DNA of 17,542 nucleotides from an uncultured Clostridia bacterium (GTDB taxonomy: Bacteria > Bacillota > Clostridia > TANB77 > CAG-508). Within the stretch, counting starts at the first letter, position 1. Each line of letters begins with the position of its first letter. The stretch is from positions 1-17,542 of the forward strand of contig CANQTJ010000015.1 in assembly GCA_947626705.1 (NCBI GenBank), read 5' to 3'. Positions 6,759 through 14,666 of this stretch are shown one piece after another. The notes below the pieces were generated by a model. It was not told the origin of the DNA, made no database searches, and saw only the letters and a list, made by a program, of their open reading frames with translations. The position numbers and the translations under genes were made by a program.

Positions 6759-7472
6759 ATGAGTGCTAATGAATTAGAAGTTATATCTAATATAAACAGT
6801 GTAGAAAAAGAAAATATACATAAAGAAATCCATAAAAATAAAAAGTTATTATTAATAGAAAAATTCATAAAAAGATTTGTCGACATAGTTGCAGGTTTAG
6901 TAGGCATTATTATATTAATTCCATTAACAATAGGAATATACATAGCAAGAAAAATTTTAAAAGAAGATGAGGGGCCAATTTTTTATGATCAGTTAAGAAT
7001 TGGTAAAGACGGAAAGCATTTTAAAATATATAAGTATAGAACTATGGTTGTTGGTGCAGACAAGAAGTTACAGGCATATTTAGATGAAAATGAAGATGCG
7101 AGAAAAGAATATTCACAGTATAAAAAACTAAAAGATGATCCAAGAGTAACTAAAATGGGAAAATTTTTAAGAAAAACAAGTATTGATGAGTTACCTCAAT
7201 TAATAAATGTATTAAAAGGAGATATGAGTTTAGTAGGACCAAGACCATATTTGCCTCAAGAAAAAGAAGATATGGGAACATATTATGATTCTATAGTAAA
7301 ATGTAAGCCTGGCATTACTGGACTTTGGCAAATAAATGGAAGAAATAATGTTACTTTTAGCGACAGAATTGATTTAGATATGCATTATTATTATAATCCC
7401 AGTTTAAAATTGGATTTAAAAATATTGTTAGGAACTGTTAAAAAGTTAATAAATAAAGAAGGAGCTGTATAA
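6759..7472 (+). CDS. Undecaprenyl-phosphate sugar-1-phosphate transferase (initiating enzyme)
   Basis: A 237-residue bacterial sugar transferase (Pfam PF02397 type), the short form without the large N-terminal membrane domain of WbaP/WcaJ. After a polar 35-residue N-terminus comes one hydrophobic segment (about 43-65). The catalytic part then shows GPIFYDQLRIG (72-82), KIYKYRTM (89-96), the Asp-Glu dyad in SIDELPQL (141-148), SLVGPRPYLP (157-166) and PGITGLWQINGR (184-195). Such enzymes move a sugar 1-phosphate from a nucleotide sugar to undecaprenyl phosphate at the inner membrane face, starting each repeat unit. It is the first gene of the operon, as is common. The sugar it transfers cannot be read from sequence; a heptose-1-phosphate is less likely than a hexose or acetamido sugar. 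Confidence 0.92.
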   Translation: MSANELEVISNINSVEKENIHKEIHKNKKLLLIEKFIKRFVDIVAGLVGIIILIPLTIGIYIARKILKEDEGPIFYDQLRIGKDGKHFKIYKYRTMVVGADKKLQAYLDENEDARKEYSQYKKLKDDPRVTKMGKFLRKTSIDELPQLINVLKGDMSLVGPRPYLPQEKEDMGTYYDSIVKCKPGITGLWQINGRNNVTFSDRIDLDMHYYYNPSLKLDLKILLGTVKKLINKEGAV

Positions 7473-7478
7473 GATAAA

Positions 7479-8495
7479 ATGATAATAACGAGAACACCAT
7501 TTAGAATGTCATTTTTTGGTGGCGGAACAGATATGGAAGAATATTTTAAAAAAAATAAAGGAGCAGTTATATCTACTACAATAGATAAGTATTGTTACGT
7601 AAATGTAAGGCATTTGCCACCTTTTTTTGATTATAATACAGAACTTGCATATTCAAAAATTGAGAGAGTAAAAAAAGTAGATGAAATAGAACATCCTGCA
7701 ATTAGAAATGCAATGAAAAAATTAGATATGCATGATATAAGATTGACGTATGAAGCAGATTTACCTGCGAGATCAGGATTAGGGACAAGCAGTTCATTTG
7801 CTGTTGGTATGTTAAATGCTTTTCATGCACTAAAAGGTAAATATGCGGATAAAAAGAAATTAGCAGATGAGGCAATATATTTAGAAAGAGTTTTATGTAA
7901 TGAAACTGGAGGATGGCAAGATCAGATAGCTGCTTCGTATGGAGGATTTAATAGAATAGATTTTAATGAAAATGGATATGAAGTTAGACCAATAATAGTT
8001 TCACCAGAAAGGAAAAAGATGTTAAATGACAATCTTATGATGTTTTTTACAGGATTTACTAGATTTTCTTCTGAAATTCAAAACTCAAATAATAAAACAA
8101 ATAAATCAGAAAAAGAAAAAATATTAAAAACAATGTATGAATTAGTAGATAAAGCAGAAAAAATATTAACTGATAAAAACATTAATTTAGACGAATTTGG
8201 TAAGTTACTTGATTATTCATGGAAATTAAAAAGACAAACAGGAAAAGCAGTAACAACAGATAGCATAGATGAAATTTATAATAACGGCATAAAAGCAGGT
8301 GCAATAGGTGGAAAACTTTTAGGAGCTGGCGGAGGAGGATTTTTTGTATTTTATGTTCCACTTGAAAAACAAAAAAGCGTTACTGAAACTATGAAAAATC
8401 TTTTATATATACCTTTTGAATTTGAAAATGAAGGAACAAGGGTTATACATTATAGTCCAGAAAGTTATGAAGTATTAGCAGAGGAGGAGAAATAA
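7479..8495 (+). CDS. hddA: D-glycero-alpha-D-manno-heptose 7-phosphate kinase
   Basis: A 338-residue GHMP-family kinase. It shows the N-terminal RTPFRMSFFGGGTD motif of the HddA/fucokinase branch (5-18), the ATP-binding PARSGLGTSSS loop (96-106), ETGGWQDQ (142-149) and the C-terminal KLLGAGGGGFFVFY motif (279-292). HddA phosphorylates C1 of D-glycero-D-manno-heptose 7-phosphate, giving the alpha 1,7-bisphosphate on the GDP-heptose route. The HddC, GmhB and GmhA activities encoded directly downstream make this assignment firm. It starts 6 bases after the preceding stop, with AAGGAG at 7459-7464 inside the previous gene. Its TAA overlaps the next ATG by one base (TAATG), implying translational coupling. 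Confidence 0.92.
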   Translation: MIITRTPFRMSFFGGGTDMEEYFKKNKGAVISTTIDKYCYVNVRHLPPFFDYNTELAYSKIERVKKVDEIEHPAIRNAMKKLDMHDIRLTYEADLPARSGLGTSSSFAVGMLNAFHALKGKYADKKKLADEAIYLERVLCNETGGWQDQIAASYGGFNRIDFNENGYEVRPIIVSPERKKMLNDNLMMFFTGFTRFSSEIQNSNNKTNKSEKEKILKTMYELVDKAEKILTDKNINLDEFGKLLDYSWKLKRQTGKAVTTDSIDEIYNNGIKAGAIGGKLLGAGGGGFFVFYVPLEKQKSVTETMKNLLYIPFEFENEGTRVIHYSPESYEVLAEEEK

Positions 8496-9793
8496 TGAAA
8501 ACTGTAATAATGGCAGGTGGAAAAGGAACAAGAATATCCTCTGTTGCTAGTGATATACCAAAACCAATGATAAAAGTAGATGGAGTACCTGTTTTAGAAA
8601 GAGAAATTGAATGTCTTAGAACACAAGGATTTACAGATTTAATAATAACAGTAAGTCATCTTGGAAAAATTATAATGGACTATTTTGGAGATGGAACGAA
8701 AATATCGCCAATTACAGGAAAAACATTTGGAGTAAAAATAGAATATTTTTTTGAAGAACAACCATTAGGAAATGCAGGAGCTTTATTTAAAATTAAAGAT
8801 AAATTAACAGAAGATTTTTTGCTATTAAATGCAGATGCAATATTTGATGTAGACTTTAATAGGTTTGTTAATTTTCATAAAGAAAAAGGTGGATTAGTAA
8901 CATTATTTACGCATCCAAATAGTCATCCTTATGATAGTGGACTTATTATAACAGATGAAAATGGTATAGTTGAAAAATGGTTAACTAAAGAAGATGATAG
9001 AACGGGATATTACAAAAATAGAGTTAATGCGGGTTTGCATATTATATCTCCAAAATTGTTAGATATAGATATAAAAACTCCACAAATAGATTTAGACAGA
9101 CAAATATTAAAACCATTAGCTGGAACAGGAAAAATGTTTGCTTATGATAGTCCAGAATATATAAAAGATATGGGAACGCCAGATAGATATTATCAAGTAA
9201 ATGAAGATTATAAAAATGGTAAGGTTGAAAGCAGAAATCTAAAAAATAAACAAAAAGCAATTTTTTTAGATAGAGATGGAACTATTAATAAATATAAAGG
9301 TTTCCTTACAAAAGAAGAAGATTTTGAATTAATAGATGGAGTGACTGATGCTATAAAGTTGATAAATCAATCTGGATATTTAGCAATAGTAGTTACAAAC
9401 CAACCAGTAATAGCTAGAGGAGAAGTTACAATATCAGAATTAGATAATATTCATAATAAAATGGAAACGTTACTAGGGAATGAAGGTGCATATATAGATG
9501 CAATATATTATTGCCCACATCATCCAGATAAAGGATTTGATGGCGAAATACTAGAATTGAAAATTGAATGTGATTGTAGAAAACCAAAGTCAGGAATGTT
9601 ATTAAAAGCAAGTAAAGATTTAAATATAGACTTATCTAAATCATGGATGATAGGTGATAGTGAAAATGATATTCTAGCAGGAAAAAATGCAGGTTGCAAA
9701 ACAGTATTATTAAGTAGTAAACAAGAAAGCTATAATGAAGATTTAAAAAAATCAAATCTAAAAGAAGCAATTGAAGCAATACCTAAAGTATAA
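8495..9793 (+). CDS. hddC-gmhB: Bifunctional heptose-1-phosphate guanylyltransferase / heptose bisphosphate phosphatase
   Basis: A 432-residue two-domain protein. Residues 1 to about 240 are a nucleotidyltransferase: MAGGKGTR loop (6-13), PKPM (22-25), QPLGNAGAL (89-97), LNADAIFDVD (111-120), VNAGLHIISP (177-186). This suits HddC, which joins GMP to D-glycero-alpha-D-manno-heptose 1-phosphate. Residues about 253-425 are a HAD-IIIA phosphatase like GmhB: FLDRDGTIN with nucleophile Asp259 and Asp261, VVTNQP (299-304), a zinc site formed by Cys340, His342, Cys359 and Cys361 in CPHHPDKG and CDCRKPK, and GDSENDI (387-393). GmhB removes the C7 phosphate from the bisphosphate. The fused protein thus carries two consecutive steps, phosphatase then guanylyltransferase, in reverse order along the chain. 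No missing catalytic residues were seen. The nucleotide choice (GTP) is inferred from the HddA partner. Confidence 0.9.
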   Translation: MKTVIMAGGKGTRISSVASDIPKPMIKVDGVPVLEREIECLRTQGFTDLIITVSHLGKIIMDYFGDGTKISPITGKTFGVKIEYFFEEQPLGNAGALFKIKDKLTEDFLLLNADAIFDVDFNRFVNFHKEKGGLVTLFTHPNSHPYDSGLIITDENGIVEKWLTKEDDRTGYYKNRVNAGLHIISPKLLDIDIKTPQIDLDRQILKPLAGTGKMFAYDSPEYIKDMGTPDRYYQVNEDYKNGKVESRNLKNKQKAIFLDRDGTINKYKGFLTKEEDFELIDGVTDAIKLINQSGYLAIVVTNQPVIARGEVTISELDNIHNKMETLLGNEGAYIDAIYYCPHHPDKGFDGEILELKIECDCRKPKSGMLLKASKDLNIDLSKSWMIGDSENDILAGKNAGCKTVLLSSKQESYNEDLKKSNLKEAIEAIPKV

Positions 9794-9796
9794 AGT

Positions 9797-9803
9797 GAGA
9801 GGA
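9797..9803 (+). promoter_or_regulatory. Ribosome binding site deciding the gmhA start
   Basis: GAGAGGA, 9 bases before ATG 9813. The frame is open back to a TTG at 9771, but that lies inside the preceding gene without a ribosome binding site, so 9813 is chosen. Confidence 0.6.
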
Positions 9804-9812
9804 TTTAAAACA

Positions 9813-10466
9813 ATGGAAAAATTTTTAGATGAAAGATTAAAAAAGCATATAGATTTATTAATTTCAAGATATCCTAAATTAAAATCAATAGAAAATGAAA
9901 TTATAAATGGATATTTAGTTTTAGAAGAATGTTATGAAAACGGAGGAAAATTACTTGTAGCTGGAAATGGAGGCTCTGCTGCTGATTCAGAACATATTGC
10001 AGGAGAATTAATGAAAAGATTTAAGAAACCAAGACCAGTAAGTAAAGAATTTGCTGAAAAATTGATTGAAATAGATAAAGAAAGAGGCGAACAACTATCT
10101 CAAAATTTAGAATGTTCATTAACTGCTATACCTCTTGTTGCTCATGAGGCTTTGTCTACGGCATATATAAATGATGTAGATGGACTCGGAGTGTTTGCTC
10201 AACAATTATTAGGTTTTGCAAAACAAGGAGATGTATTTCTTGGAATTTCAACGTCAGGAAATAGCAAAAATATAATGAATGCTACAGTTGTAGCAAGAGC
10301 ATTGGGAATAAAGATAATTGGATTAACGGGAGAAAAAGGTGGAGAATTAGCAGAAGTTTCTAATGTAGCAGTAAAAGTTCCTGAAAATGAAACATATATG
10401 ATTCAAGAGTTGCATTTACCAATTTATCATTGTTGGTGCTTAATGTTAGAAGATAAGTTTTTTTAA
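9813..10466 (+). CDS. gmhA: Sedoheptulose-7-phosphate isomerase
   Basis: A 217-residue SIS-domain isomerase that converts sedoheptulose 7-phosphate to D-glycero-D-manno-heptose 7-phosphate, the entry step of the heptose pathway. Motifs: GNGGSAADSEHIAGEL (51-66) with likely zinc ligands His61 and Glu65, STSGNS phosphate-binding loop (146-151), and IQELHLPIYH near the end, where Gln198 and His206 match the spacing of the other two zinc ligands of E. coli GmhA. It is longer than E. coli GmhA (192), mostly through a charged insertion at about 70-98 (KRFKKPRPVSKEF and following), which I believe occurs in other GmhA-like proteins. It follows the HddC-GmhB fusion by 19 bases and completes the pathway. 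Confidence 0.93.
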   Translation: MEKFLDERLKKHIDLLISRYPKLKSIENEIINGYLVLEECYENGGKLLVAGNGGSAADSEHIAGELMKRFKKPRPVSKEFAEKLIEIDKERGEQLSQNLECSLTAIPLVAHEALSTAYINDVDGLGVFAQQLLGFAKQGDVFLGISTSGNSKNIMNATVVARALGIKIIGLTGEKGGELAEVSNVAVKVPENETYMIQELHLPIYHCWCLMLEDKFF

Positions 10467-10479
10467 AGGGGAATATAAA

Positions 10480-11001
10480 ATGTTAGAAAAATATAAAAAA
10501 ATAATATTAAAAGATTTTGAAAGAACAGGGAATAGTAAAGTTTCTAAAAATTTCATAAAAATATTTAGAAAAGGACAAGATATGCAAGAAAGAAATATAA
10601 AAATAGCATTATTATATTACAAAATTTTGAAAAGAATTTATATTTTTTACTTGCTAAGATGTGAAATAGACTTTGAAGTAAAAATTGGAGAAGGATTAAG
10701 AGTACCACATGCAAATGGTATTATAATATCAAAATATGCAAAAATAGGAAAGAATTGTACAATACACCAACAAGTAACAATAGGAGCAAATGAACATAAA
10801 ATACAATATAAAAATGCACCAATAATAGGTAATAATGTTTACATTGGTGCAGGTGCTAAACTAATAGGAAATATAGTAATAGGGAATAATGTTAAAATTG
10901 GTGCTAATGCAGTAGTGACTAAGGATGTACCTGATGGATATACAGTTGTTGGTGCGAATAATATGTTCAAATCTGAAAGTGAACGAAAAGGAATAATATG
11001 A
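10480..11001 (+). CDS. Hexapeptide-repeat acyltransferase (serine acetyltransferase/WcaB-like)
   Basis: A 173-residue protein with a helical N-terminal part (1-60) and a left-handed beta-helix (about 65-160) made of repeats such as KIGEGL, KIGKNC, IIGNNV, YIGAGA, VIGNNV and KIGANA. The VPHANGIIIS segment (75-84) with its His77, followed by TIHQQVTIG (94-102), matches the active-site arrangement of CysE-type acetyltransferases. It is shorter than true CysE, and the polysaccharide context suggests O-acetylation of a sugar, as proposed for WcaB of colanic acid. The acetyl-CoA donor and glycan acceptor are inferred. It has a good AAAGGGG ribosome binding site (10464-10470) and sits in the middle of the operon. 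Confidence 0.83.
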   Translation: MLEKYKKIILKDFERTGNSKVSKNFIKIFRKGQDMQERNIKIALLYYKILKRIYIFYLLRCEIDFEVKIGEGLRVPHANGIIISKYAKIGKNCTIHQQVTIGANEHKIQYKNAPIIGNNVYIGAGAKLIGNIVIGNNVKIGANAVVTKDVPDGYTVVGANNMFKSESERKGII

Positions 11002-11024
11002 AGTTGAAAGGAATAATAGATTAA
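10998..11024 (+). CDS. Possible 8-codon coupling mini-ORF
   Basis: ATG at 10998 overlaps the stop of the acyltransferase gene (ATGA), is preceded by AAAAGG, encodes MKLKGIID, and its TAA overlaps the glycosyltransferase start (TAATG at 11022-11026). It may only be a by-product of a 12-base repeat (AAAGGAATAATA at 10987 and 11007). If translated it would couple the two genes. Confidence 0.25.
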   Translation: MKLKGIID

Positions 11025-12137
11025 TGAAATTAGCAATAGTACATGATTGGTTAACTAATATGGGTGGAGCAGAACAAGCATTAATTAATTTTAAAGAAAT
11101 TTACCCGGAAGCACCAATTTATACAACATTTTATAATCCTAATAATTTAGATGATAAATTAAAAGGAATAGATGTAAGAACAAGTTTTTTACAAAAGAAT
11201 AAAATGGTAACAAATCATAAAAAATATTTTCCATTAATGCCTTTAGCATTTGAAAATTTCAATTTAAATGAGTACGATGTCATTTTAAGTAGTAGTAGTT
11301 CTTGTGCAAAAGGCATAATAACCAAACCGGGAAGTATACACATTTGTTATTGTCACACTCCTATGAGATATGCATGGGAATTAAGAGATGACTACATAGA
11401 AGGCATGGGAAAAATAAAAAGAAGACTTATAAAAATATTATTACATTATATGAGAATATGGGATTTATCAAGTGCTAGTAGAGTTGATTATTTTATTGCT
11501 AATTCAACTGCAGTGCAGAAAAGAATAAAGAAACATTATAAAAGAGATTCAGTAGTTATAAATGGACCAGTTAGATGTAATTTATTCAATATATCAGAAA
11601 ACGATGGAGATTACTATTTTGTAATTTCTAGATTAGTAACATATAAAAGATTTGATTTGGCAGTAAAAGCTTGTAAAGAACTTGGAAAAAAATTAGTAGT
11701 AATAGGTGATGGACCAGAAAGAGGTAACCTAGAAAAAATTGCAGATGGAGATAAAAATATAGTATTTTTAGGTAGGCAACCAGATGATGTAGTAAAAAAA
11801 TATATGGCAGAATGTAAAGCTTTATTATATCCAGGAGAAGAAGACTTTGGAGTAGTACCACTTGAAGCACAAGCAAGCCGGACGACCTGTAATTGCATTT
11901 GGCAAAGGTGGAGTACTAGATTCAGTTATAGATGGGGAAACAGGAGTATTTTTTGAAGAACAAACAGTAGAATCTTTAAAGTATGCTATACAAAAATTTG
12001 AAGGTATGACATTTGATAAGGAAAAAATTAGAGAACATGCTTTAGTATTTGATGAAAGTGTTTTTCAAAGAAAAATAAAAGAATTTATAGATGAAAAAAT
12101 AAAAGAAAATCATTTATTAAATAAAGGAGAAACTTAA
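11024..12137 (+). pseudogene. GT4-family glycosyltransferase interrupted by a one-base frameshift
   Basis: Frame 11024-11878 encodes the first 285 residues of a GT4 (GT-B fold) glycosyltransferase: VHDWLTNMGGAEQAL at the start, ICYCHTPMRYAWE in the acceptor domain, FVISRLVTYKR and VVIGDGPER in the donor domain, and GEEDFGVVPLEAQAS. At 11878-11879 the sequence reads CC where one C would give the family-typical ASGRPVIAFGKGG. As written, frame 0 runs 25 nonsense residues to a stop at 11954-11956, while the true C-terminus continues in the +1 frame to 12137. Removing one C restores a 370-residue protein of normal length. There is no homopolymer or classic slippery site, so this is either a real recent mutation or a sequence error. 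Ribosome binding site AAAGGA at 11007-11012. The stop overlaps the next ATG by one base. Confidence 0.85.
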
Positions 12138-13213
12138 TGAAAGTAGCTGTTGATGCAAGAATGATTAAAATGTCAGGAATAGGTGTATATATACAAAAAT
12201 TAATGGAAAATAATTGTTATGATATAGCATTGGGAAAAAAAGAAGATATATATTCGGTTAAGGATAATATAGATACTATAGAATATGATGCTCCAATATA
12301 TGGAATAAAAGAACAAATAAAATTTCCATACAGAAAATTAAAAAAAGAAAAAATAGATGTATTACATGTTCCACATTATAATATACCAATTTTTTATAAA
12401 GGTAAAATGGTAGTTACAATTCATGATTTAACTCATTTAGTTTATCCAGAATTTTTACCCAATAAACTTGCATATTTTTATGCTAAATTTATGTTATGGT
12501 TAGCTACAAAAAAAGCTACTAAAATAATAACTGTATCTGAAAATACGAAGAAAGATATACTAAAATTTTTTAAAGTAGATCCAAACAAAATTGAGGTCAT
12601 ATATAATGGGGTTGGAGAAGAATTTGTAAAAAAAGATAAAAATGAAATAAAGTATTTGTATAAAAGATTTAATATACCAGAAAATAAAAAAATATTAATG
12701 TATGTTGGAAATTTAAAACCACACAAAAATTTAGAGAGATTACTAGAAGCATATTCAAAAATAGATAATAAAGAAGAAACATGTTTGATATTAGTAGGAA
12801 AAGCTTTTGCTAATTATAATGTTTTAGAAGATAAAGAGAAAGAGTTAAAAATAAAAAAAAATGTTATTCATACAGGAATTGTTAATCAAGATGAATTAGT
12901 AGATTTGTATAATTTAGCTGATTTATTTGTTTTTCCTTCGTTGTATGAAGGCTTTGGACTACCAGTATTAGAAGCATTAGCATGTGAGACACCAGTAATC
13001 TGTTCTAATAATTCTTCGTTACCAGAAGTTGGTGGAGATTTAGTAGAATATTTTGATGCATTAGATATAAATGATATAAAAGAAAAAATACAAAAAATTA
13101 ATGAATATGAAGTAAATATAAAAAGAAGCAAGAATCATTTAAATAAATATTTATGGTATAAAACATATGAAAAAACCTGGAGGCAATTATTAAAATATGA
13201 AAAGAAAAATTAA
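12137..13213 (+). CDS. GT4-family glycosyltransferase
   Basis: A 358-residue cytoplasmic or membrane-associated GT-B enzyme. The N-terminal domain has VAVDARMIKMSGIGVYIQKL (glycine-rich start), VLHVPHYNIP and VVTIHDLTHLVYPEF. The C-terminal donor domain has KIEVIYNGV, LMYVGNLKPHKNLERLLEAY and the donor-binding FPSLYEGFGLPVLEALAC motif (EGFG from residue 271) with ETPVICSNNSSLPEVGGD. These features suit retaining mannosyl- or related glycosyltransferases such as WbaZ/MtfB-like enzymes; donor and linkage are not predictable, though a GDP-sugar such as the GDP-heptose made by this operon is a reasonable guess. AAAGGAG at 12124-12130 is the ribosome binding site. It overlaps both neighbours (1 and 17 bases), implying coupled translation. 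Confidence 0.9.
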   Translation: MKVAVDARMIKMSGIGVYIQKLMENNCYDIALGKKEDIYSVKDNIDTIEYDAPIYGIKEQIKFPYRKLKKEKIDVLHVPHYNIPIFYKGKMVVTIHDLTHLVYPEFLPNKLAYFYAKFMLWLATKKATKIITVSENTKKDILKFFKVDPNKIEVIYNGVGEEFVKKDKNEIKYLYKRFNIPENKKILMYVGNLKPHKNLERLLEAYSKIDNKEETCLILVGKAFANYNVLEDKEKELKIKKNVIHTGIVNQDELVDLYNLADLFVFPSLYEGFGLPVLEALACETPVICSNNSSLPEVGGDLVEYFDALDINDIKEKIQKINEYEVNIKRSKNHLNKYLWYKTYEKTWRQLLKYEKKN

Positions 13214-14414
13214 TTTAGAAACATTTCTTATAAAGTTATATATAATAATTTTAATATTAGAAGCACCAATAAGATATATATTAAATTTATTAGACTTAGC
13301 TATATTTATTTATGTTAAAGATATGATATTAATTCTATTAATAGTATTAGGATTAAAAAATATTAAGTTTAATAAAGGACATTTTGTTGTTTTTATTATT
13401 ATATCGATATCTTTTATTACAGCTAATATATATGTAGGTAATATTTTTCAAATAGGATTTTTTATATTAAAAATTCTTATTCCATTTTTAGTAGGAATGG
13501 TACAATATAGAAATATATTAGAAGATATACAAAAAAGTAAAAAATTTTATGAAATTTGTTTTGGAATTGTTATATTAGGAGTATTATTAAATTCAGTAAT
13601 AACTTTTCCATGGGAAGGATTGAAATATAATATTGGTAATCATGTGATTTTAGGTAATAGATCATGGAAAACTGTAGGTCAAAAAAGAATAGCTGGATTT
13701 TCTAGAGCATCATATAATGCAGCAACTTATATATTATTTTTTGTAAGCTTAATACAATTGGATAATAAAAAACAAAAAATTATGAAATTATTTTGTTGTA
13801 TAGTAGCTATTATTGGAATTATTTTAACAACAACAAAAGGAATTTTAATTACTTGCATTTTATTTTATATAATAAACTTCTTTAATTTTAAATTTAATAA
13901 AAAATTTTTAATAAATATATTAGTAACTATAATGATTTTGTTACCAATATTTTCGATTGTTTGTGATCCAATTTTTGAATATTTAAAAAATAATATTGAA
14001 TATGAAATATACATAAAATATGTAGCATCATTTAGGGATAGATTGCAAAACACATGGCCAATTGCTTTAGAGCTTGCTACAAAATTTGGAAATGTTTTTT
14101 TGGGTAGAGGATTAGGTGGAATAGGTGCAAGTCAATTTTACTATGAATCTGAAATAATGTCTCCAGCAGACAATATGTTTGTGTATATGTATGTTACTTT
14201 TGGTGTGACAGTGTTATTAATAATTTATTACATAGTAAAAAAAATAAGTAAAATGGAATTTAGAAATCAAACAGAATTATATGTTTATAATATAATATTA
14301 ATAATATGTTCATATGGTATTGTAGTAAATATTTTAGAAGAACAGTTATTGTGTATTTTATTTGGATCTTGTATTGGGTACTTTTTAAAAGATAAAAAAA
14401 TAACTGATGAATAA
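13197..14414 (+). CDS. wzy: Wzy-like polysaccharide polymerase / O-antigen ligase-family membrane protein
   Basis: A 405-residue protein with about 10-11 predicted membrane helices over its whole length. It has the layout of Wzy/WaaL proteins: several N-terminal helices, then a polar loop with conserved arginines (KRIAGFSRASYNAATYILFF), more helices (GIILTTTKGILITCILFYI), a second large loop (FRDRLQNTWPIALEL) ending in GRGLGGIG, and SPADNMFVYMYVTFGV near the last helices. In a Wzx/Wzy pathway it would join undecaprenyl-linked repeat units on the outer face of the membrane. A single such protein near a Wzx favours polymerase over ligase. It starts 17 bases inside the previous gene; GGAGG at 13179-13183 is 13 bases from the ATG, a rather long spacing. 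It is the last gene before a 252-base gap. Confidence 0.82.
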   Translation: MKRKINLETFLIKLYIIILILEAPIRYILNLLDLAIFIYVKDMILILLIVLGLKNIKFNKGHFVVFIIISISFITANIYVGNIFQIGFFILKILIPFLVGMVQYRNILEDIQKSKKFYEICFGIVILGVLLNSVITFPWEGLKYNIGNHVILGNRSWKTVGQKRIAGFSRASYNAATYILFFVSLIQLDNKKQKIMKLFCCIVAIIGIILTTTKGILITCILFYIINFFNFKFNKKFLINILVTIMILLPIFSIVCDPIFEYLKNNIEYEIYIKYVASFRDRLQNTWPIALELATKFGNVFLGRGLGGIGASQFYYESEIMSPADNMFVYMYVTFGVTVLLIIYYIVKKISKMEFRNQTELYVYNIILIICSYGIVVNILEEQLLCILFGSCIGYFLKDKKITDE

Positions 14415-14417
14415 GGG

Positions 14418-14433
14418 AATATTAATAGTTAAT
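14418..14433 (+). repeat. 16-bp direct repeat, left copy
   Basis: AATATTAATAGTTAAT, identical to 14672-14687 inside the start of the next gene. The two copies are 254 bases apart. Confidence 0.6.
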
Positions 14434-14467
14434 AAATATAATATTTTATACTGATGCAATTAGGTAA

Positions 14468-14499
14468 AGTAAAAATATATTTACTGATTTAGTTTTTTT
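14468..14499 (+). terminator. Weak hairpin with T tract, possible terminator after the wzy-like gene
   Basis: A 6-bp stem AGTAAA (14468-14473)/TTTACT (14480-14485), then seven bases and a run of seven T (14493-14499). The stem is AT-rich and the T run is displaced, so termination would be weak or partial. Confidence 0.3.
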
Positions 14500-14508
14500 A
14501 TTTTTATA

Positions 14509-14536
14509 TGAAACTTTATATTATATAGAGAGTAAT
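14509..14536 (+). promoter_or_regulatory. Second TGAAAC-N16-GTA motif, speculative ECF-type promoter
   Basis: TGAAAC (14509-14514), 16 bases starting TTT, then AGTAAT (14531-14536). It resembles the motif before the sigma-fusion gene in half-sites and spacing and lies in the gap before the second glycosyltransferase group. Chance occurrence in such AT-rich DNA is plausible. Confidence 0.2.
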
Positions 14537-14666
14537 ATGATTATAAATATGATATTATTAATACTAAAATAATTTCCATTTAATGAATTTGAAAATAGAA
14601 AATTTAAATATATTGTCTGTATCAATTATATTATTTTTAAATATATGAAAAAGTGGAGGAAAAGTA

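Larger units (their letters stand above)
14415..14666. other. Intergenic gap between the two glycan gene groups
   Basis: A 252-base AT-rich gap without a convincing gene. It contains a 16-base copy (14418-14433) of the first bases of the next glycosyltransferase gene (14672-14687), a weak hairpin with T run, and the speculative promoter motif at 14509. The copy reads GILIVNKYNILY before a stop, resembling the start of a GT4 gene, so the gap may be the decayed remnant of a lost or rearranged glycosyltransferase. Confidence 0.4.

Noticed and set aside
9771..9812. Upstream TTG extension of GmhA by 14 residues
   Set aside because: It lies in the end of the preceding gene and lacks a ribosome binding site; GAGAGGA supports ATG 9813 and the family N-terminus.
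11870..11890. Programmed ribosomal frameshift
   Set aside because: There is no slippery heptamer, internal ribosome binding site or following hairpin that I can see; a mutation or base-call error is simpler.
11614..11898. Two antisense open frames under the broken glycosyltransferase
   Set aside because: The plus-strand protein is clearly real across this stretch and the antisense products have no recognisable domain.
11862..12137. Independent 91-residue gene
   Set aside because: Its first six residues are out-of-frame sequence and the rest is the glycosyltransferase C-terminus, so it is the second half of a frameshifted gene.
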